Below are positions 10,830 through 21,828 of a DNA stretch of 64,000 nucleotides, piece after piece (position 1 is the stretch's first letter; each line of letters starts with the position of its first letter). The position numbers were made by a program, and so were the translations under genes. The DNA comes from Lepidodermella squamata. Taxonomy: Eukaryota; Gastrotricha. The DNA lies in contig JBLDXI010000010.1 in the NCBI GenBank assembly GCA_047495785.1, positions 1,860,001-1,924,000 of the forward strand, written 5' to 3'. Under the pieces are notes generated by a model that did not search any database, was not told the DNA's origin, and worked only from the letters and a program-made list of their open reading frames with translations.

Positions 10830-11879
10830 TACCGTCATTTGGGGCAAAATGAACCTTTGGGGCTAATTGGCCAAAAATTGAGGTTTTCACATTTTTATCG
10901 ATAGCTCAAAAACTACAAGATAAAACTTCACAAAAATTTACGGGGACGATTATCAACAAGCCCTTTACAAGCCTGTAAATTTTCAGCCAGGTATGTCCCG
11001 AAATGAGGTCACAGCATGTTGTTGTTTAAAGGTGAGTTTGGGGAGGTAAAAACGACTCCTCTAAATTGAATTACCTGGAGCCAATCACGAGGTTTGATGT
11101 TCAGATGAAATTTTTTCCTTCGACCATTTTCGTCGTAGATGACAGCAAAAAAAACCGCGACCCCAGGCGATGCACAGGTATGGCTAGGTGATTGTGGCCA
11201 AATTACCCCATGGAAAACTCAATGATGGGGGCTAATTGGCCACCCTTATCCTTATAATGGGTTTTTAATATTTGATGATTGTGAGGGTTGAATGGTCGAG
11301 TGGTTGTGATGCGTCATCAGAGCTTGCGAGTGATCTGATGGGCGACGGTTCGAATCCTCATAAAGTAGCATTTTTTTTGCTGCGCATTTAATTTTTTAAT
11401 TTTTTCTGTTAATTTTCCATTTTAATTATTCTACTAACACCACGTATCCCGGGCATTTCTTTTGTTCGGGAGGCGTTTAAAAGTTGCTCAGCAGTAAAAC
11501 TATCAGAAAAAACGGAGAAACTAATTAAAAATTATTAGTAAAATGGACAATTGAAACCAAAAAATTAAAAATTAAATGCGTAGCAAAAAAAATGCTACTT
11601 TATGAGGATTCGAACCGTCGCTCATCAGATCACTCGCAAGCTCTGATGACGCATCACAACCACTCGACCATTCAACCCTCACAATCATCAAATATTAAAA
11701 ACCCATTATAAGGATAAGGGTGGCCAATTAGCCCCAAAACACCTGTCCAATTTGCCCCAAACCTGGGGCAAAATGAGCTTCCTATAAAATCGGAATCAGG
11801 ACCCTCTGAAACGTGTAAAAATGCGAAAAAAACAGGGGGTCATTTTTTTCCCGCGGCCATTTTGCCCCAATTTACGGTA
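10830..11879. mobile_element. TACCGTC-family DNA element, copy 1 (1,050 bp)
   Basis: The left end is TACCGTCATTTGGGGCAAAA; the right end inverted is TACCGTAAATTGGGGCAAAA. A sub-terminal block (CATTTTTACACGTTTCAGA..GTCCTGATTCC) is shared with the second family member at 20112-20606. The interior holds a fold-back with tRNA-like sequence. No transposase is present. The element abuts the end of the P-like transposase relic at 11880, so it probably inserted into it. TA target duplication is supported by the second copy's empty-site comparison. Confidence 0.75.
11227..11736. repeat. Near-perfect fold-back with tRNA-like (Pol III box) sequence in each arm
   Basis: Two arms of about 170-180 bp (11227-11405 and 11567-11736) are almost identical inverted copies with a unique spacer between them. 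Each arm contains an A-box-like TGGTCGAGTGG, a CATCAGA/TCTGATG stem and a perfect B box GGTTCGAATCC, in the order and spacing of a tRNA. The acceptor and T-stem pairing is poor, so this is tRNA-derived or SINE-like rather than a functional tRNA. The two putative Pol III units are convergent. Confidence 0.65.
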
Positions 11880-13412
11880 CTCTAAATCGTATTGGAAACG
11901 TTTTTTTGAGCCATTCAAAACGTGCGGGTCGTTTTCATCCATGAATGGCCGTAGGTCCGAGTTTCTAGTTCTCGCCGCTTTGGTGAAGCTGCCGCCGTTG
12001 AAAATATCGAAGAAACGATTCAAAGTCTTCATCATAAAGGCAGGCCATGGCAGTCGCATTTTTCTTCTCATTGGCCGGCGCGTAGTAAATGACGCCACGA
12101 GCCATTGAGTCGGACAAAACTTGTACGGTGTAGGTCCTCATCTTCTGCGGGGCTCGCTTGTTTCGCCGAATCGTATGAATGTGATGAGCCTTAATTTTTC
12201 GGATCATGCGAAATTCCGCCTCGATGTCCGAGTCGTAGGCATGTTAGACTAGCGCCCATTTCCATTCTGCACCGCCAGGAATGTTGAAGCCGTCTTGAAT
12301 TAGGCCGTTGCGGACACACTGTGACAAAAATACGAATAATATAAAATTCAACTAAATTTTGTGAAAGCTATAATTAGTGAAAAATACCTTGAATAGATGA
12401 GGAATATCGAAAACCACGAGAACCTCTTTGCCAGGCATTGACGGATGTGGAAATCGTAGCTTTTTGTCGAAACGATTTTGTCCACGATTGGCCAATTTAT
12501 GAAGTCCCCATCCATGATTAAGGAAACAACTTGAACGCCAATATCAGCCAGCCGACGAACAGACTCAAATATTGCGTCTCGCAAAATAATTTGCTGAAGC
12601 GTTGATTGTTATTTAGCAGGGCAATTAGCGACATTCACGATTAGGCTGTTGGCAGCGAATCTTACAACAAAACTCAACACTTCTGTAGCCATTGCCCGTT
12701 GAGCTTCTTCCGCGGTTTCAATTGTTCTATCGGGAGGGAGCGGGACATCCATTGCTCTACCAACAATGAGACCAGCCGAGTTGTTCTTGATGACTATAGG
12801 ACTAGACGATACGAGGATTTCATCCATCAACAGAAACCCATGGCGATAATCGACATCGGGGTTCTGTTCCATCTGGCCTTTAAGCAGGGCGTAGGCTGAA
12901 TCCGATGGACCACCGTCGTACTCGATCGGTATTAACCTCCGTAGCGTTGATACATGAGGTAAAGGAGCAATTGACCATTTTCCCGCAAGAACTCGTAGGC
13001 TGAATCACTCCGAAGATGAAGGGATAGAGAAAATCGATGTAATAATGCGCAGTAACGTCGCCCATTGGTTGGCGTCAACTTAAGCTCTTCTTGTTCTCGA
13101 AGAATTTCGGTTCGTTCGGCTTCGGTCAGCAAACTTTCAGGCGATAGAATTTTTTGATTAGAAGGTGTTCGCCAGGTGGAATCGCCTCCGTTTCGGCGTT
13201 CGATTCTGCAACAGCGTCATGCTCTCTGACAACATAGCCGCCACCAGATGCCGATATTTTTGGTTCTTTAGGGCATTTTTAATAACCACTGTTAGCCCTC
13301 GATCAGGTCTTAGTAAACGGTGTAGTCGAACTCGATTGTTAGCCAGTTTTTGCCTTGCTCTCTTCAGCTTATCCTGCAGAGTCTCTACCTTCTCTTCGGA
13401 TTCTCGCAGCTT
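11880..13412 (-). pseudogene. P-element-like transposase relic, N-terminal and middle block
   Basis: Minus strand from 13412: a coiled coil (KVETLQDKLKRARQKLANN), then FSLSLHLRSDSAYEFLRENG, then after a frameshift near 12985 PLPHVSTLRRLIPIEY and GFLLMDEILV, then GVQVVSLIMDG and VLVVFDIPHLFK. A 69-nt GT-AG intron (12387-12319) joins in phase to CVRNGLIQDGFNIPGG. A TAA stop follows WKWALV, and a last frameshift leads into FFDIFNGGSF. The motif order matches THAP9/P-element transposases (dimerising coiled coil, RNase H-like core). No THAP zinc finger is seen upstream. The relic stops at the MITE boundary at 11879. Confidence 0.75.
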
Positions 13413-15199
13413 TTAACAAGGGAAAGCTATAACGAGGGCTGTAATTGAATGCAGAAGCTAAAAATAGACCGTTTCTACGCCTTAAGACAGTTGGCATGCC
13501 AACGCGCAGAAAGAGACGGACACGGATTACGCTCGCTGAAGGCTGTGAAACAATAACACTATGAATCATAAGTTCGGCGCCAAGTTTTTATTCTTATTTG
13601 CCAAGGCGGTTTTGATTTGACTGGTTGGCCTTGTGTTTTTACTCTGATTTTAAGTCCTGCCTGGGGTTAACGAACTCAGTAACTGAACGAATAAAAAAAA
13701 AGCTGATATCTCATTATTTCAATTTAATTCAAAAATACCCAGCTCGTCCGATTTCGCAAACAAATTCATTTGAAATCACAGCTTAAAAAATCAATCACCT
13801 TGGTCAAGATGTACCAGAATGATTCTGAATTAATCAACGGCAAATTCAGCCAAACGTGGAATTATTTAAAAAATAATATGAAGTTTGAAAGAATTAGGAT
13901 CAAAAATGTATTTTCGATAATTTTTTCGTGGTTAACATGACTTTTTCTTTTTTAAATTCATCATGTCACTGAGCAATTTCAAGGCATTAGACGTGTGGTT
14001 CCGTCGAGAGGGAGCGATTCGATAGGTGTTTATTTATTTATTTATTTATTACGAGCATATGTCCCAAAGTTGAGAGCTCAACAACAAAAGATGTCATACC
14101 GCATACAAAAGTAACAAAAAATCAGGTCCAATCAGTCCATTTCAAAGTCCGCAGGTTCCGATTGTTCCGATTGAATGGAATAAATGTGTATCTTCTCAGG
14201 CGTGATTTCGTTTTCATTCGACTGGCCTGTTAAGATCAGAGCAAGGTAACAAATCGGGCAGAAGCTCCCGCCGCCCCTCCTCGGGATGTTGCGATTTTCA
14301 AAGTAAAAATCGAATGATTAAAAGTTGTGAAAAAATCCGTAAAATTGCCAAGGCGTTGAGCAATGAAATCGTAGAGTAGTGGCAGCCAGTTTCATGTTAG
14401 ATCAGGCCTATCGACTATCGAAATCGACTTATAATTCCGATAACTCAGGTCTAATTTTATGAGAATAAGTCCATGTATCGAAATTAAAATAAATCTTAAA
14501 ACAAGGACGTGATTCTTCATGATTACGCAACACAGCCGGGAACAAAATTGGGAAAAACTGAAGTTTCAGTTTCCTTAAAAAACACGATTTAGGTATATCC
14601 TAATTTGATCATGCTAATAATGCTGGTAAATTTGAAGAGATTTTCTGGCCGGGAATAAGCTAAAAAATGAAAAATCAGGGCAATTCAGATGAGTCTTTTT
14701 GTTCAGATTCAGATTCATGATTCAGATCAGCAATTGACCTGAGGAAAAATCTGCAAATCAAGGAGATAGAAGATTGACGGGCATTTTTAAAGTTATTGAA
14801 ATGAATTGCTGATTTTGTCTGATAAACTGGCGTAATTTCTTATGGAAAAGTTTAACTAAAAAAGCAAGACGAGTCGCAGCACGACCAGAGTGGCAGCTAA
14901 TCCACACACTCTGTTGCATAATCGAAGTCATTTCAAAACCACAAGAACATCCAAATGCACTGATAATCTTTCAACTCGTTTGAACTAAACTTGAAATAAC
15001 TGGATCTCTCAAAACCACGACAACGCGCCGCTAGGCGCTAGGTTTCTAGGAACGCTTTATTATTTTAATTTTTCACGCTTAATTTTTTTAATCTATCAAA
15101 AAATTATTATTTGTTTAATTAAAAATTTACAACTAATTTATTTAGCAGGGTCCAAAATTACGGTCTACAAACGAGGGAGTTCTTTTAAGGAGGGTGCCA
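13413..15199. other. Intergenic with fragments of dispersed repeats
   Basis: A (TTTA)n run at 14029-14050, followed by ACGAGCATATGTCCCAAAG, may be the reversed tail of a retroelement. A 38-bp block at 14253-14290 recurs at 16064-16100. The rest is AT-rich with no gene I can support. Confidence 0.45.
14253..14290. repeat. Dispersed repeat block, copy 1
   Basis: ATCGGGCAGAAGCTCCCG followed by CGCCCCTCCTCGGGATG. It recurs with one or two changes at 16064-16100, 1.8 kb away in direct orientation; weaker similarity continues for about 50 bp downstream of both. Confidence 0.6.
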
Positions 15200-15984
15200 T
15201 TAACCCTTTCATGGCGGAATTATTTATCTGCGGGAGAAAAAATATTTGACGGCAGTTGTAGAGGTTCTAAAGGGCCCTGATCACGATTTTGAAACCCGTT
15301 TATCTCAATCTATCACCGTTAATGCTGTACAAAAACTGGCCGAAATTGTCCTATCCGCCCAGCTGATTTCAGCAGATTTTTCGAACACCCTAATTTCTGC
15401 GTCAGGTGCCTCCAGCTTTGGAATTTTAGATTATAAATTACTCCCATGAATGTCTCCAAAATTCTCCCTCACTTAAATCGCCGAAAACATTCAGTTTAAA
15501 AAAGTTTCAGAGGCTCAGCATTCAGATCTGAATTCAGTTTTCCAGTTTTTGCTCGCGACAGTTTTTGCAGCACAAAAACCACGCACTCCGCCTGTATAAG
15601 TCCTGGCGGATAGGACGATTTCGGCCGGTTTGATTAAATCTCAATAGCGTCGTAATTTTTAATTTCCAACTCGAAAAAATTTACACAGAGGTCGATGAGA
15701 CTATGGCGGACACGGTGGTGTTTTTTGTTGGATCAAAAAATGATCAGAAACCTATGAGATTTCAAGTTGAAAAAAATCGAAATTTCAATCTCAGGTTGAC
15801 TATTTTCAAATTGCTTGTATGTCCTGACAATGCAAGATAACGGCGACCTGGTCTCAAAACCTTGTAGCCAACATCGAAAAGCAATATTCCTGAAAAGGGC
15901 GATCAAAAATTCATCGAATTCAATTTTCTGTGAATTTTCAAAGTCGAAATTCCGAAATCGTCCTTCCCGCCGTGAAAGGGTTAA
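15200..15984. mobile_element. piggyBac-like non-autonomous element (TTAA ends), copy 1
   Basis: 785 bp flanked by TTAA on both sides, with inverted ends CCCTTTCA(T/C)GGCGG. TTAA target duplication with CCC.. termini is typical of piggyBac. No transposase. It is about the length of the second copy at 19803-20976 once that copy's inserted element is removed, and serves as the uninterrupted reference for it. Confidence 0.75.
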
Positions 15985-16063
15985 CGAGGGAGCACTGTAT
16001 ACTGTTTCAAAATTAAATACCAAATCGTTAATTTTAGGTCATATAGCACGCAGCAATATTCAA

Positions 16064-16100
16064 AAATCGGGCAGAAGCTCCCGCTGCCCCTCCTCGGGAT
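16064..16100. repeat. Dispersed repeat block, copy 2
   Basis: Second occurrence of the GGGCAGAAGCTCCCGC(T/C)GCC block described at 14253-14290. Confidence 0.6.
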
Positions 16101-17620
16101 GCTGAAGTTTTCCAAGTCAAGTTCATTAATAATTAAAAACTCCAACAATCTGAAAATCTATAAACGTGGGGATGATTAAAAAAAATCGAGATCAAAATAC
16201 TGTTTCAGTAAAATTTAGGCCAGGATTGTCAGTCGAATCAGAAATTGTCGTTTCATCAAAAAATATTGCCACTTAAAATTTATTCAATTAATATCCTGTA
16301 AGTAAAATTATCAAAATAGGTATTAAAAATAGTTAATTTTCGGCACCAGGCACACAATCAAAAAAGGCTCACTTGAAAGTGGGAATTTTTCGGCTCTGCA
16401 AACTTGGCCCATCGACATCCATTTGTTCCGCCGAAGAGTTGATGTCGCTCTCCATCGAATCACCTCAATCGAACTCGCCTTGCCAAGACTCAAAGCCATA
16501 GCCTCAGTCTCGTTACTAACCGCCGAATTTGTGGGAACATCGAAATCCGATCCAGCCCCATTCGTCGCCGAGCTAATCGACAGCCTTGAGCTTTTTGACG
16601 GCATGCCTCTTTGGACGCCTACCAATTCGCCTACGTAGGGAATTAATTTTAATACGGCCGAAGGGCATAATAAGGGAAGCTAAGGGTTATCTAACAACCT
16701 TAAAAAAACTGCTGACCTGAGCTTTCCGAATATGTATTTAGATTTAGAATAAATTGAGTCTAACAAGGTGAAAACCGCTGCAGTTTACCTGCGACCGGTC
16801 ATTTTCTAGTCCGTAATGGCGTGTGGCTGAAAAATGGTGATTTTATTTGATAAACAATTTTTGCCTCGATCGTAAATTATCGATTTTCGTGTTTGCGTTA
16901 ACAGCATTTTCCTTGAGTGGAGTCTCCATAACGTCATTCCTCTCAAGGCCTCTGCGGGACGACGTGGAAAGCGTCCACACCTCCTCGCCACCCCTGAAAT
17001 CCCCTGTGACTCTGCTGGCTTCTCGGCTGCCACCGGGCCCGCTCACTGCACTCCTTTAATCCTGTCATGTCTTGTTAGCTCTTCTGTTCCGTGTCACATA
17101 TGCGTGGTTTGTTTCACCCCCGCGCCTGTCCGTATCCTGTTCACCAGCTAGTTGCTTCTCGCGTGTGCCTTTTACCTGTAACTGTTTGCTCGCCTTTCTT
17201 TATGTGTTCGCCATTTCAGCGTGCGATAATTACTCCCCTGTACGATAAATTCATGCGTGTGCCCCCCCCTTCGTGTATTCGGCGCACTGTCTCCGACAAG
17301 CGCCACTTACTAGACTGCTCGAGCATTGAATTTTCCTCGTTTTTATTGTTTTTATTTTGCTGTTAATGGATGTTCAAGGACAAATTAAAAGGTTTTTCGT
17401 TCTATAGCAATTTTTGTATTTCCGACTCTTTAAGCTAAAATGGTACGAGAAAAGAGAATAAAGGTTCGATGAAACCAGCTGAGTCCAAGTTTCAAATGGA
17501 AGCACAGACATAGAATAGCAAGTTATATACAGGCCGATAAAGCAACACTGCCTTTGCTTTCCCTGAGGAAAAAAAACAACGGCATAACAAATCAGAAGAG
17601 TCAACACTGCCTGCAAAAGT
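16101..17620. other. Intergenic, no supported gene
   Basis: Both strands have short open frames (for example around 16323-16638 and 16800-17060), locally GC-rich with low stop density, but none shows a recognisable domain, splice model or promoter. Confidence 0.4.
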
Positions 17621-18397
17621 CTAGTCGAATCCAGGCTCAATAGCTAAAAGGCTATAAGTCCCCTGAGCGGCCGCTGCTGTTTCGTTGAGCAACCAACCGA
17701 CTCTGTCGCAGCCGTCCAAAGCAAGCATCCAGAATGTATCTTTAATAAAAGCTTCTTCGTCGACGAAGGGGAAGCGTTCTCCTTTTGGGATCGAGTCTCC
17801 ATTACTTCTATAAACTTCCAGGCATGGCCTGCTAACGACATAGTAGGGAATGCCGGCAAGGTTGTTCCTAGCCAGCGAGTTTTCAATGTAGGTTTAAATT
17901 ATTCCAATACACTCTTGGCTTGCTTGCATTTTTTCTGCAGGGCTCAGACGACTGTAGGGCTTTCCATAGAGGTGACTCGCATGATTTTTGAGGTCGACGT
18001 CGAACATGGTCCGAGCAAAACGAACAGGTACTCCGAACCTGACCGCCAGTCTCGCCCAAGCAAAGTCATTCTCGAGCTCTCGATTTGCCATTACAACCAC
18101 GATGCCTTGCATACAATGAAGGAAATATTTTTTGAAATTGGCCTCACTGGGTTCCACGCCAATCTCCCATAGCCGAGTGGAGGGAAATAACCGGTTCGTG
18201 AATTGCTGGACTTCATGCTGTCCTCCAATGACATCAGCCAGATCGTCTCTGCCGACCATGGCCTCGATGATGCTTGATTTGCCATTGCCTGCATCACCCA
18301 CAAATGCGAGATTCGAGTTGCAAATGAAATTGACACCGTGACCAATTCGTTTTGCATTATTGATATCGTAAATTGGCAGGGCCATATTTACAATCAA
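17621..18397 (-). pseudogene. IRG-like GTPase, second copy, interrupted by an in-frame stop
   Basis: The minus strand from 18397 encodes a GTPase domain with P-loop GDAGNGKSS, a degenerate switch-II segment LWEIGV (LWDLPG in typical IRG proteins) and a G4-like RTMFD. A TAA stop sits at 17894-17896, yet the same frame continues with clear similarity to the neighbour GTPase: LAGIPYYVVSRPCLEVY aligns with the neighbour's LIAAVPFFVVSAPALMAW, ending at a TAG at 17621-17623. I see no GT-AG intron that would remove the stop. The roughly 110-residue N-terminal region of the neighbour is also missing. It is probably a tandem paralogue decaying to a pseudogene; readthrough or an allele-specific nonsense change are alternatives. 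Confidence 0.7.
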
Positions 18398-18619
18398 AAT
18401 GCCGATTTAATGAATCTAAAAGGATAATATTAAAATTGTCTTCAGTAATTGTACATTTTACTGCCTATCGGATTGGATAATTTCTACATAGCTCTTATAA
18501 AATAAAATTTACTGATTTTGGGATATAAGGGTGAACTGAACAGTCAAGTATACAATCAAGCAAGCTCTACGTTATGAGCTGAAATGTTTCTTCAGGAAGT
18601 GCTGGCTTTTTTCGATTTT

Positions 18620-19648
18620 CTAAATTTGCGCGAGTGCTGCCATCAACTTCTTCTCGTCCGCAAATGGCAATTCACCATGTTTCTCCATGCCTCCACGTCT
18701 CCATGCCATGAGCGCCGGGGCACTTACAACAAAGAAAGGAACTGCTGCAATTAAACCGGCCCTATCAAGTTCAGCTGTCATGTATGCTGTTATTTTGTCC
18801 TTGCATCGTTTCGATAGCTCAGACTTTTCGTCTGCGGTTAAACCAGTGTAAGACGCAAAGGGTCCCTTCATTTTCTCGGTTTCGCAGTCCAGGCTAAAGT
18901 CGAATCGAGTTCGAACCAACATTACCGGAATTTGCAAGCTATTCGCTCTTCTAGCCAGATCGATGTCTTGTTTCTCCAAGCGTTGCCCGACGACGATGAC
19001 CACACGATTAAGCTTGGGAGTTTGTGCAATGATCTTGTCGAAATATTCAGTAGCATTTGGGTTAATGTATGTTCCGAAACCAAGTGTATCGACAATGTTA
19101 ACTGTTCCAGTTCCTAATCGACCGTGGAAACAATCCATTCCAACATCAGCTTTGCCAACGATTCCAACATGGGCCTCGTGCCGTCCAAGTAACGCATTTA
19201 TTAGGGTAGATTTTCCCTGTCCAGTTTTCCCCATGAAAAGCACTTTACTTTCCTCTCGGAAGTGTAGTGACGAGGTTTTAGCACGTGGATTCCAAGAGAG
19301 AAGTAATTCCATCAATTCCCGTTGGTAAATTGACTGATCCAAAATAGCTTCGTCAGGATTTTCGCCAATTGATGCGGACATTTCTTTCCTGGCTCTTTCG
19401 CTAAGCCGTCCCAATATACGCTCCTTGAACTTTTCAAAAGCGCCGTCAATGATTTCACGATAATCAAAGGATTCCATCGGAAAAATCGGAAAAGTCGGAA
19501 AAGTAACCTCATTTTTGACGCCGTACACATCAATTAGGTAAAAGCCGTCGTCTCTCTCAACAGGGTTCTCGAGCCAGTCATAGCCGAGTATAGAGTCGTT
19601 CTCGCGCTCACAGTCGAGTGCAAGGGTCCTTTCAATTGATCGGATCAT
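18620..19648 (-). CDS. Immunity-related-GTPase-like (IRG/GIMAP-type) protein
   Basis: Intronless ORF of 342 aa. The GTPase core has a P-loop GKTGQGKST (residues 140-148), a G3 motif DTLGF (187-191) and a G4-type TRFD (247-250), where IRG proteins have TKxD. The segment RLEKQDIDLARRANSLQIPV, before G4, aligns well with IRG GTPases. About 130 helical, charged residues precede the P-loop and about 90 follow G4. No signal peptide or transmembrane segment is present, so it is probably cytosolic or membrane-associated. IRG proteins act in cell-autonomous immunity in vertebrates; the role in invertebrates is less clear. A truncated tandem copy lies directly downstream. AIG1/GIMAP is the main alternative family. 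Confidence 0.75.
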   Translation of the reverse strand: MIRSIERTLALDCERENDSILGYDWLENPVERDDGFYLIDVYGVKNEVTFPTFPIFPMESFDYREIIDGAFEKFKERILGRLSERARKEMSASIGENPDEAILDQSIYQRELMELLLSWNPRAKTSSLHFREESKVLFMGKTGQGKSTLINALLGRHEAHVGIVGKADVGMDCFHGRLGTGTVNIVDTLGFGTYINPNATEYFDKIIAQTPKLNRVVIVVGQRLEKQDIDLARRANSLQIPVMLVRTRFDFSLDCETEKMKGPFASYTGLTADEKSELSKRCKDKITAYMTAELDRAGLIAAVPFFVVSAPALMAWRRGGMEKHGELPFADEKKLMAALAQI

Positions 19649-19802
19649 TATTATACTGAGCTCAAATAAATTATCTATATAAAAAAATATTAGAAGCTTC
19701 CAGGTATCACGGTTAGAGATCCAGAGAGATCACAAAGATGACTAAAGATCTCCCTTTAGAGGTCAGGCGACGCGGCGACCGGACTTGACGAAAATTCAAA
19801 AT

Positions 19803-20976
19803 TTAACCCTTTCACGGCGGGGAGGACGATTTCGGAATTTCCCAAAAAATTGATTTTGATGAATTCTTAATCGCCCTTTTGAGGAATATAGCTTTTCGAA
19901 GTTAGCTAAAAAACCAGGACGCCATAATCTCGCATAGTCAGGAAATACTAGAAATTTGAAAATAGTAAGCCTGAGATTGAAATATCGAATTCTTTAAACT
20001 TGAAATTTCATATGTTTCTGATCCTTTATTGATCAAACAAAAAATACCACTGTGACTACGCTATTGAAATTCAATCAAACCGGCGGAATTAGTCCTATCC
20101 CGCCAGACTTATACCGTCAGTTGGGGCTATCCGGACGGCGAATACGATTTTTTTGCATTTTTACACGTTTCAGAAGGTCCTGATTCCAATGGAACCAGGA
20201 TTCCGAATAGCCCCACGGATGGGGCTATTCGGACAGGTGTGGGGCTATTAATGAAAGCAGGGTTCGAGTCCACGCCGCGGAGCAATTTTTTTCCGCAAAA
20301 TTTTTAGCATATGCAGTTCATTAGCATATTGAAATGGCAGACCGAATAGCCCCACAACATCATTTTTTCGTGGGGCTAAAAGGACGCAATTAATTAAACT
20401 TACACCTGAAAGGTAAGCCCATATCTTCACAACCACTTACTGTCAGGTCATGAAATTTTTACGGTATGTGGGTCGTCTTTTCACCTAACTCCGTGCAAAA
20501 TTTCATTGCCAACGGCCGAGTAGTTTTTGAGCCATGCTCATTCTCCTGTTTGCATGAACATTCGTCCGAATAGCCCCAATGACCCAGATTACCCCAAATG
20601 ACGGTAATGGCGGAGTGCATTATTTTTGCTGCAAAAAATTTCGCGGGGAAAAGCTGAATTCAGATCTGAATGCTGAGCCTCTTCAACTTTTTTAAACTGA
20701 ATGTTTTCGGTGGATCTTGGGGACATTCATGGAAGTAATTTGGAATCTAAAGTTCCAAAACTGATGTCACTTGACATAGAAATTAGGGTGCTCAAAAAAT
20801 CGCCTGAAATCAGATGGGCGGATAGGACGATTTAGGCCAGTTTTTTGTACAGCCTTAACGGTGATTGATAAAGACAAACAGATTTCAAAATCGTGATCAG
20901 GGCCTTCGAAAACCCCTTTAACTGTCGTAAAATATTTTTGTCCCGCAGATAAATAATTACGCCATGAAAAGGTTAA
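19803..20976. mobile_element. piggyBac-like non-autonomous element (TTAA ends), copy 2, interrupted
   Basis: TTAA at 19803-19806 and 20973-20976 flank inverted ends CCCTTTCACGGCGG and CCTTTTCATGGC. The interior matches the element at 15200-15984 in reverse orientation, except for a 493-bp insertion after 20113. No transposase. Confidence 0.75.
20112..20606. mobile_element. TACCGTC-family DNA element, copy 2, nested in piggyBac-like copy 2
   Basis: The ends are TACCGTCAGTTGGGG and the inverse of TACCGTCATTTGGGG. The uninterrupted host copy at 15.2-16.0 kb reads (reverse strand) CTTATACAGGCGGAGTG, and here CTTATA continues into the element, which exits as GGTAATGGCGGAGTG. The target is thus a duplicated TA, as in Tc1/mariner/pogo elements. 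It contains a B-box-like GGTTCGAGTCC near 20257 and shares sub-terminal sequence with 10830-11879. No ORF. Confidence 0.8.
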
Positions 20977-21828
20977 CGTCAACTAGCTTGCGGAAAGAAA
21001 TGGTAAAACTAATGTAATAACAGTAAAAAAGGATTATAATAATAAGTTGTAAAAGTAAGTTGAATGAATAGCCGTTAACAAGTGAAAAGTAGGGTTTGTT
21101 GTAATTTCTGTATTTTCCAGCAAATGCAAAAACTGTGCAAGCTGACTTGAAGAGAGACGATTCCTTACTTCGTTTTTCTTCGAATTTTCGAGGATTTCGA
21201 ATTTTTCAAATAAGACCTCTTAGAGGCTCCCATCCACATCAAAAGACGTGAGACCTCAAATTATCACTGAAATGGCTTATCGATCTAGGTTTACGCGCAA
21301 GCATCATCTTGATTCCATCAACATTTTGAATCTCACAAAATCTCATGATTTCAACAATTCTTACCACTTTTCACTTGCTAACGGTCAAGTGTAATAAAGA
21401 TGCTATTTTGATGTTTACTCATGGTTATACGGATTCGTGGCAATGAATTTTACTACAGTCTGCGACGATGAAAAAATAATAAAAATTAAGCAAGCCTAGA
21501 GGTTCCTTCTGCCGCGCTGCCAATATGTAAGATGAATAAGCAACCCCTCTTAGCTTATCTTCATCGCCAAAATATATAAACACCTAGATGTGGTGGGTGC
21601 TATTAAAAAAATTCGTATTTTGATACTGCATGTGCGCATCAGGATTAATCTTTGAACGCACAATTCCGCTGATACCTATTACGCAGGTGTGGGATGCAAT
21701 ATTTCTATTACACTTCGGCGCTACGAGGAAGATTGATCCTCTAAAAACCGCATATTAAAAACACCGAGCGCTATTGGAAATTCATTGAACGTCGTCACCT
21801 TACAGAAAACGAAAAAAATCAAAGGAAT
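20977..21828. other. Intergenic, nothing recognised
   Basis: AT-rich, about 850 bp. No ORF above 60 codons with a plausible product and no repeat that I can pair. Confidence 0.4.

Noticed and set aside
11796-12108. Overlapping ORFs on both strands at the element/transposase junction
   Set aside because: The minus frame is explained by the decayed P-like transposase and the rest by the TIR element; not an independent gene.
16323-16638. Facing ORFs of 71-100 codons
   Set aside because: Low stop density from locally higher GC, but no domain and no splice or promoter evidence.
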